In this document: one piece after another, positions 6,901 through 10,422 of the stretch
How positions within the stretch are numbered: position 1 is the first letter of the stretch
Layout: every line of letters begins with the position of its first letter
Origin: an uncultured Roseiflexaceae bacterium
GTDB taxonomy: Bacteria; Chloroflexota; Chloroflexia; Chloroflexales; Roseiflexaceae
NCBI GenBank assembly: GCA_903868295.1
Contig: CAIPUQ010000370.1
Coordinates: forward strand, 1 to 10,422
Direction: 5' to 3'
DNA length: 10,422 nt
Program-made: the position numbers and the translations under genes
The notes under the pieces: generated by a model
What the model was told of the DNA's origin: nothing
The model's database searches: none
What the model saw: only the letters and a program-made list of their open reading frames with translations

Positions 6901-7561
6901 AAGTCAGTGGGAAAGCAAATCTGATCTCGCTTCGATATATATCAAACGCAGTGGCTTTGCCTATGGCGGCAAGCGGAACGGTGTGGCTGCCCAAGCGACG
7001 TATCGCAGTCTGCTCGGGACGGTCGAGCACGTCTTCCAAGCTATCGACAGCGTCGAATACGGCTTGACCGACATGCAGCATTATTATGGTCACAGCGGTG
7101 CTGTGCAATTGGCTGCGAGCTACGAAAGTGGCCGCACCGTTCCATTGAGTTATGCCGAGACGTACACGGGCAAAACGACCATCACCAGCGCCAAGCAGAT
7201 GATTACGGTCGAAGCCCGTACCAAGATCCTCAATCCGCGCTGGTTTGAGCCACTGCTCGCCCAAGGGTATGCGGGGGCAACTGAGATTGCCAATCGGTTT
7301 ACCAATGTGATGGGCTGGAGTGCCGTCGGTGATTCGGTCGAAAACTGGGTGTATGACGGCATGTCTGACACGTTCATCATGGACGAAGATGTCCGCCGTC
7401 GATTCACCGCTGCAAACCCCCATGCAGCCAAAGCTGCCGTACAGCGGTTGCTCGAAGCGAACAGCCGCGGCTTGTGGCAGAGTGACGATGCTACCATCGC
7501 CAAGCTCCAAGAAATCTACGCAGACATCGAAGATCGCATCGAAGGGGTCGTCGGCGTCTAA
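3911..7561 (+). CDS. bchH: Magnesium chelatase subunit H (BchH)
   Basis: This 1216-residue protein is the large porphyrin-binding catalytic subunit of Mg-chelatase; it holds protoporphyrin IX while BchI and BchD supply energy. The N-terminal H-specific domain (about 1-165) contains ESMPEIMGLTKVG at 89-101, typical of BchH. The rest is the CobN/BchH-type domain, with the conserved segment HVGMHGTAEWLPG at 568-580, and the C-terminus has the family ending NVMGWSAV...NWVYDGM...RLLEANSRGLW. These features separate it from cobaltochelatase CobN. The length is in the usual range (about 1190-1290). AAGGA ends seven bases before the ATG. Some green bacteria carry several H paralogues (BchH, BchS, BchT), and the sequence alone does not say which this is. 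It follows bchD by 258 bases; no clear separate plus-strand promoter was found, so it may be read partly from the bchD promoter. Confidence 0.95.
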   Translation: MKTITMINGMERFNAHVWTEVQKLLTAGGVAVRILRFHDGHVAERDETLKKAIAQADVVFISLINDRDQADWLGDQVKRAGTQTIFCYESMPEIMGLTKVGDYQIDPNKKSGLPKPMQAILRLITKGRDEDTLYAYTKLTKAAAKLLPLMPAKLKDFRTWLSVNIYWNQPDATNLAQMIRLILRDCLGVSTTVAAPRMIPQMGCFHPDSVELFESNTDYMRWALKTKHYRRGQPLVALMVFRKHLLQEQTYPHDLIRALEAKGLAVLPIFVSGIEAHVALREWVAKEKVDFIVSTMGFAIVGGPAGSTRPGAHAETSAEIMSAINVPYMVAQPLLMQNLEQWTDSGVAPMQAVIMYDLPEMDGSISPIVIGAIENDKIVTVPDRVERVATIAAKWANLRRKAPSERKIALVVYNYPPGLGRLGTAALLNVPATLHALMTRLKQDGYVVGEFPASPDALAKRMATMEGGQGEHVAVPVTDLRAVIKDSILRRIDNKWGSMPGDIAPAGRDAIRLDGMHFDNVFVGVQPPLAVPGDPMRMLFDHDYAPHHQYVAFYRYLIDIWKADAIVHVGMHGTAEWLPGLQLGLTGECWPDIVMGDVPQLYLYPLNNPAESAIAKRRGGAAVISHLIPPYARAGLYKQLAQLRHQLGGTTPAIDLAPLVPEVPMRMGEPDGAYRMRLTRYLDELEQRLILDGLHVMGQRVSRDRSIALVEAALDVPRMGQNGLLQTILEHGVDVGSAPTVRTEFVSKVVYGREASDVFWNTYFNKQTPTHVTEMVSHGREMLIRLEESGDEINVVMHALDGGYILPGHGADPIRGGAAALPSGRNIHGIDPWRLPSDAALLRGQQMAEQLIRSHIADSGAMPATVSMTLWALDTIKSEGESIGVVLGLIGAVPARDGQGKIFRYDLLPLNKLGRPRVDVVLDISSIFRDNFPMILDLMDDLIVRAARADEPIDMNPIKAHVAAMQQEGQSFEAATARLFTQAQGEYGTGVDMVVDESQWESKSDLASIYIKRSGFAYGGKRNGVAAQATYRSLLGTVEHVFQAIDSVEYGLTDMQHYYGHSGAVQLAASYESGRTVPLSYAETYTGKTTITSAKQMITVEARTKILNPRWFEPLLAQGYAGATEIANRFTNVMGWSAVGDSVENWVYDGMSDTFIMDEDVRRRFTAANPHAAKAAVQRLLEANSRGLWQSDDATIAKLQEIYADIEDRIEGVVGV

Positions 7562-7578
7562 ACACGGATGAAATCACG

Positions 7579-7610
7579 GCGCCCGGTACGATTATGTTCG
7601 TACCGGGCGC
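7579..7610 (+). terminator. Strong hairpin after bchH, probable terminator
   Basis: GCGCCCGGTACG (7579-7590) and CGTACCGGGCGC (7599-7610) form a perfect 12-bp stem with an 8-base loop, starting 18 bases after the bchH stop. The plus-strand tail is TGTTGCGTCT, only moderately T-rich, so it may act as a terminator or as a 3'-end stabiliser. On the minus strand the tail CGTGATTTC is also weak. Confidence 0.6.
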
Positions 7611-7611
7611 T

Positions 7612-7840
7612 GTTGCGTCTGCTGTGGCAGGTGTGGACGCTGTCGGAAGATGGACACTGGTCGGCGCACCGTGTCTGCCCGCCATAGCGCTCGTCTGGCA
7701 GGAGGGTGGAGCGGCGAGAAGGATGCGCATGGGCAGACTGCGTGGAGCGCGTGGTACCGGGGTCGTGCTGAGGCGGTGCGGTGGGCATGCGCCACCTGAG
7801 GGCGGAGGCTGACTGTGTGCGGGGAATGGTGATGGGGTCT
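7612..7840. other. Gene-poor GC- and G-rich convergent spacer
   Basis: About 230 bases between the bchH terminator and the next hairpin, with no frame that has both a good start and protein-like composition. The plus strand is strikingly G-rich. It contains inverted repeats at a distance, GTCTGCCC (7673-7680) with GGGCAGAC (7731-7738) and GCGCATG with CATGCGC (about 7725 and 7786). These could fold into an RNA, though GC-rich DNA often yields such matches. No RNase P, SRP RNA or tmRNA signature was recognised. Confidence 0.5.
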
Positions 7841-7868
7841 CGGCCGCGCAGGCGCGGCCGGCTTTCTG
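7841..7868 (+). terminator. GC-rich hairpin, possible second terminator
   Basis: CGGCCGCG (7841-7848) and CGCGGCCG (7853-7860) form a perfect 8-bp stem with a CAGG loop. On the plus strand it is followed by GCTTTCTG, a partial T tract. On the minus strand, where it lies just beyond the end of the nth operon, the tail is AGACCCC. It best fits plus-strand termination that shields the converging operon from bchH transcripts, or a shared 3' boundary. Confidence 0.45.
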
Positions 7869-7881
7869 TGGATAGAGCGGG

Positions 7882-8319
7882 CTACATGCCTTCGTAGTCG
7901 CCTTTGGGGTCGTCTTCTGTTTCTTCGAGGATTTCGACAATTTCTTGGTGGGTGAGTGGGATATCACGCGACATGCGCCAGCGTTTGAACCAGCGGATGT
8001 TGTTGCGGAAGGCACGTTCGACCTCGCTCGCCGTCAGATTGGGAATTTTGAGGCGGATGAGGGCATTGATGCTGGCGCGTTCGGTGGCGTCGATGACGGG
8101 TATACCGGCCATGATACGCTCGGCTCGAATGAAGAAAATTTCGCGTTCGAGTGCAGAAAACTCGCCGTTTATTTGCCGAATGTTGCCCAGATAGCCGATG
8201 GTGCGTTGGCGTGGTTGGCCTGCGTCGTCGCGATAACTCTCGACGAGGTATGCGTCGTAGAACGACACGTTTGCAGTTTCTGCATTTTTGTGGTGACGGA
8301 CAATCCAGCGAATGTACAT
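7882..8319 (-). CDS. 145-residue protein resembling a stand-alone transposase N-terminal domain
   Basis: The ATG at 8319 has a near-perfect AGGAGG five bases upstream. Residues 1-60 carry a pattern typical of the N-terminus of IS1634/IS4-type DDE transposases, an opening MYIR followed by YLVESYRDDAGQPRQRTIGYLG at about 24-45 (an 'LVESYR...PRQR-I-LG' signature). The protein then continues with a helical region and ends in an acidic tail (EETEDD, about 130-137). No catalytic DDE domain follows; the stop is clean and 270 bases of non-coding DNA come next, with no inverted repeats or target duplication seen. It is therefore either a domesticated DNA-binding domain or an independent family sharing this fold. 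It is the last gene of the nth operon, 13 bases after nth, with its ribosome site in that gap. The function is unknown; the gene call is strong, the similarity is from memory. Confidence 0.8.
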   Translation of the reverse strand: MYIRWIVRHHKNAETANVSFYDAYLVESYRDDAGQPRQRTIGYLGNIRQINGEFSALEREIFFIRAERIMAGIPVIDATERASINALIRLKIPNLTASEVERAFRNNIRWFKRWRMSRDIPLTHQEIVEILEETEDDPKGDYEGM

Positions 8320-8332
8320 CGTTCCTCCTGTA

Positions 8333-8983
8333 CTAGCGGTGACGTTCGACGCCGTGTTGTGGGCAGAGGTCGTGGATAGGGCACGTCGAGCAATGTGGCG
8401 AAATGGGCTTGCAGATGTGCTGACCCAAGGTCACGAGGCGTTGATTGATACTGATCCATGCGTCCGAAGGGACGCGGAGCCTGAGTTCTGCTTCGGTTTG
8501 TTCGGGGGTCGTCGTGGCAACGAATTGCCAACGGTTGCAGATCCGGTGCACATGGATGTCGACACAGATTGCAGGAATACCGTACCCCACTGATAGTACC
8601 AGATTTGCCGTCTTGCGGCCGACCCCGGGGAGGGCCAGGAGCGCATCGATGGTATTGGGGACGATGCCGTCATACTGCGTGGTTAAAATCTTGCATATCT
8701 CGACAATTGATTGGGCTTTGGTGCGGTAAAACCCGACCGGATAAATCAGCCCTGCGATGACCGCAGGATCGAGATTTGCGCCGGTTGCGGGCGAATCGAG
8801 CACTGCAAAGAGCCCTGGTGTGACCTGTGCGGTCGTTTCGTCACGGGTACGCAGGCTCAGGATGGTCGCGATGAGCACTTGGAACGGGTTCGACCGGCCC
8901 ATCTGGTCGATGAGGGGCACCGGATACGCTGCCAGCGCAGGCTGGAGCATGTCGAGCACGTTCACAAAGGGAAAACTGCTCAT
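8333..8983 (-). CDS. nth: Endonuclease III (DNA glycosylase/AP lyase)
   Basis: This 216-residue protein (E. coli Nth: 211) removes oxidised pyrimidines and cleaves the abasic site in base-excision repair. The helix-hairpin-helix is LPGVGRKTAN at 118-127, with catalytic Lys124. Catalytic Asp142 lies in VDIHVHR (141-147). The C-terminal [4Fe-4S] loop is complete: Cys191, Cys198, Cys201 and Cys207, spacing C-X6-C-X2-C-X5-C. The early helix reads ILSLRTRDETT (41-51), where E. coli has LSAQATD; to my knowledge the R-T-(K/R)-D-E form is more like archaeal-type Nth. The ATG at 8983 overlaps the stop of the upstream gene as ATGA, indicating translational coupling, and the next gene follows after 13 bases. 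Confidence 0.96.
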   Translation of the reverse strand: MSSFPFVNVLDMLQPALAAYPVPLIDQMGRSNPFQVLIATILSLRTRDETTAQVTPGLFAVLDSPATGANLDPAVIAGLIYPVGFYRTKAQSIVEICKILTTQYDGIVPNTIDALLALPGVGRKTANLVLSVGYGIPAICVDIHVHRICNRWQFVATTTPEQTEAELRLRVPSDAWISINQRLVTLGQHICKPISPHCSTCPIHDLCPQHGVERHR

Positions 8984-10266
8984 GGAACGAGTTCGGTGAG
9001 GACGAAATCGTCATATGCGACCTCGGCTTGGTCGCTCCCACAGACCAAAATCATCCCGACACTTCCCGTTTTTATGGGGAGATTGTCGATGGAGCCGACG
9101 ACGACATCGTTGACCGAAAGGGTCAGTGTGCCGCCGACTTTGCGTACCTCGATGTGATTGGTTGCGCCGTCGCGCGTGTCGATCATGGGCAGTTCGAGTG
9201 GTTCGAGCAGGCGTTGTGTCGGTTTGCCGGTGTTGCTCTGGAGGAGTTGGACCGTCCCGTTCCCACCAAACAACAAAATGCTATGACTAAAGTCACCGGT
9301 ATCGCCATAGACGATTCCATAGCCGACGCTGGTTGGATTGCCGCGCAGGAGGGTCGCGTTGAGACTCAGCGAAAAATCCGTGACGTAGGTGCGTTTTTGG
9401 GGTTGGGGGTTCTGCCAAACGGACACCCCCGCGTTGGCGCGGATGATGTACTGGCCATCTTGCGTGTACGAGCCACCGTTGCTGAAGCGGGTCGCGCTGG
9501 CGCTGTCAAAATCATCGCTGAAGGCAATACCACCGACACTGCCGCGCACCGTATCAAAATCGACCCGTACGTCGCCACTCGTCGTCGTGGCCGCCGAGAG
9601 GGTGAGCTGCCCGGGGATGGGCGCTTGATCGATGACCGTGCCGACCTGCACGCCATTGATGTGGATGGTGATGACCGGGCCGGCAGCGGTGACGCTGAGT
9701 TCGTTGGTATAGCCGATCCCTTGTTCGATGGTGTGGCTGTAGGTCCACGGCACCATTTCGGTGCGCACGCCGGCGATCGAACGGAGTACTTGCCAGTACC
9801 CGCGCGCGGTGAGTGCTACGTAGAGGTAGCTGTCGGGGGTCTCTTGACGGAACCGGATGCCGTAGCTCGCGTCGGTCGCGCCCGAGACTTGCGTCACCAA
9901 CGTCGTCAGAGAGAAGTCCATGACTTGCGATGTGTTTGCGGCATCACCCAACCAGAGCGCGTAGGCGTCGGACTGCGGGAGGCGCAACTGGATGGCGAGG
10001 TGACTGTCTTGGATCGATACGTTGCTTTGATCCCAGAGTGCACTGGGACGGTCAAACGTATCGACCAGCGTCAACGGGCGGGGGAGCGCGCTAACGTCGG
10101 GTGCGGTCCGCGCTGGCGGTGGCGTTTGCCGATCGATAGTGGTCAGACGCATCAGCCGCGCCGCCACATCTGGCACCTGGAGCGGCACCAGTCCGAGTGC
10201 GATACACTCGGCCACGATGACCACACAGAGCGCGAAATTGAGGCGACGCAGCAACGAACGAATCAT
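8980..10266 (-). CDS. Membrane-anchored protein with two tandem jelly-roll (LamG-like) domains
   Basis: This 428-residue protein begins with two positive clusters (R3, R7, R8) and a hydrophobic stretch (about 9-27), a signal anchor rather than a lipoprotein signal: Cys21 is preceded by Glu, which does not fit a lipobox. A Pro-rich spacer follows (about 46-65). Two homologous beta-rich halves come next, about 66-243 and 247-428. Each starts with a DxFD-type strand (VDTFDRPS; SDDFDSAS), has a DFSL strand and a YGI(R/V) strand, then an N-x-(L/I)-x-V segment with ING/VND turns, and ends with a D-(T/F)-V strand. This is the layout of concanavalin-like/LamG or DUF1080-like domains, which often bind carbohydrate, but no catalytic residues can be assigned. 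The bulk is probably extracytoplasmic. AAGGA precedes the ATG at 10266. It overlaps nth by 4 bases and follows the upstream gene by 33 bases. Confidence 0.85.
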   Translation of the reverse strand: MIRSLLRRLNFALCVVIVAECIALGLVPLQVPDVAARLMRLTTIDRQTPPPARTAPDVSALPRPLTLVDTFDRPSALWDQSNVSIQDSHLAIQLRLPQSDAYALWLGDAANTSQVMDFSLTTLVTQVSGATDASYGIRFRQETPDSYLYVALTARGYWQVLRSIAGVRTEMVPWTYSHTIEQGIGYTNELSVTAAGPVITIHINGVQVGTVIDQAPIPGQLTLSAATTTSGDVRVDFDTVRGSVGGIAFSDDFDSASATRFSNGGSYTQDGQYIIRANAGVSVWQNPQPQKRTYVTDFSLSLNATLLRGNPTSVGYGIVYGDTGDFSHSILLFGGNGTVQLLQSNTGKPTQRLLEPLELPMIDTRDGATNHIEVRKVGGTLTLSVNDVVVGSIDNLPIKTGSVGMILVCGSDQAEVAYDDFVLTELVP

Positions 10267-10299
10267 GGGAGTCCTTCCGATGTATCGGTGTGCGTCTGA

Positions 10300-10422
10300 T
10301 TATTCGGCAGCTTTGAACCCGATAACGCCTGCACATGCCCGTAGCTGCTGTTGTGCAGCGCTGATGGAGTGCGTGCCGCTACTCGCGTTGATACGGGTGA
10401 TGATCTGCTTGAGGTGTGAGAG
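10300..10422 (-). CDS. C-terminal 40 residues of an unidentified protein
   Basis: A frame open from the right edge ends with TAA at 10300-10302, giving 40 residues. It includes LSHLKQIITRINASSG, then a probably helical AAQQQLRACAGVIGF segment. The piece is too short to name. Its presence is supported by the 33-base gap to the next same-strand gene, which carries a good ribosome site, so it looks like the upstream member of the nth operon. A chance open frame of this size cannot be excluded. Confidence 0.5.
   Translation of the reverse strand, partial: LSHLKQIITRINASSGTHSISAAQQQLRACAGVIGFKAAE

Noticed and set aside
6014..7510. 498-codon open frame on the minus strand inside bchH
   Set aside because: It is fully antisense to conserved BchH sequence, including the C-terminal family signature, and has no ribosome site of note; long shadow frames are common in GC-rich genes.
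7723..7812. Short plus-strand frame of about 29 codons preceded by GAGAAGG
   Set aside because: The ribosome site abuts the first ATG and the product is almost only Gly and Arg, as expected from random GC-rich DNA.
7882..8319. Complete insertion sequence
   Set aside because: No DDE domain, terminal inverted repeats or target-site duplication could be found around the transposase-like domain.
9028..10299. 423-codon open frame on the plus strand opposite the jelly-roll gene
   Set aside because: It is Arg/Asp-rich and low in hydrophobic order; the opposite frame has a signal anchor, internal duplication, ribosome site and operon overlap.
1..10422. CRISPR array, tRNA or rRNA genes
   Set aside because: No regularly spaced repeats, tRNA cloverleaf pattern or rRNA motif was seen on reading both strands.

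Overview
The window most likely comes from a phototrophic member of the Chloroflexota (Chloroflexales: Chloroflexus, Roseiflexus, Oscillochloris and relatives). The basis is a magnesium-chelatase D gene followed by a magnesium-chelatase H gene of bacteriochlorophyll type. Moderately high G+C and strong GGAGG-type ribosome binding sites fit this. The assignment rests on protein character only; no database search was possible.

Layout. Bases 1-1431 (minus strand): a partial beta-rich, possibly propeller-like protein of unknown function that runs off the left edge, preceded by a small NADPH-dependent FMN reductase; the two look like an operon. Bases 1432-1840: an AT-rich divergent control region. 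It holds a three-half-site operator candidate, a promoter whose -10 box lies inside nested palindromes, and a long leader with an attenuator-like fold, all ahead of bchD. Bases 1841-3652 (plus): bchD. Bases 3654-3872 (minus): a compact unit for a 36-residue single-helix membrane protein with its own promoter, near-consensus Shine-Dalgarno and intrinsic terminator, lying antisense between the two chelatase genes. Bases 3911-7561 (plus): bchH. Bases 7562-7881: a convergent gap with two strong hairpins and no convincing gene. Bases 7882-10422 (minus): a tight operon of an unidentified gene (only its last 40 codons), a membrane-anchored protein with two tandem jelly-roll-like domains, endonuclease III (nth), and a 145-residue protein resembling the N-terminal domain of IS1634/IS4-type transposases.

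How the genes fit together. BchD and BchH are two of the three subunits of the enzyme that inserts Mg2+ into protoporphyrin IX, the committed step to bacteriochlorophyll; the ATPase subunit BchI is not in the window and must be encoded elsewhere. The least explained item with real gene-like signals is the 36-residue membrane protein between them. Its position suggests a link to the photosynthetic apparatus, but nothing in its sequence proves this. The right-hand operon combines base-excision repair with two proteins of unknown role.
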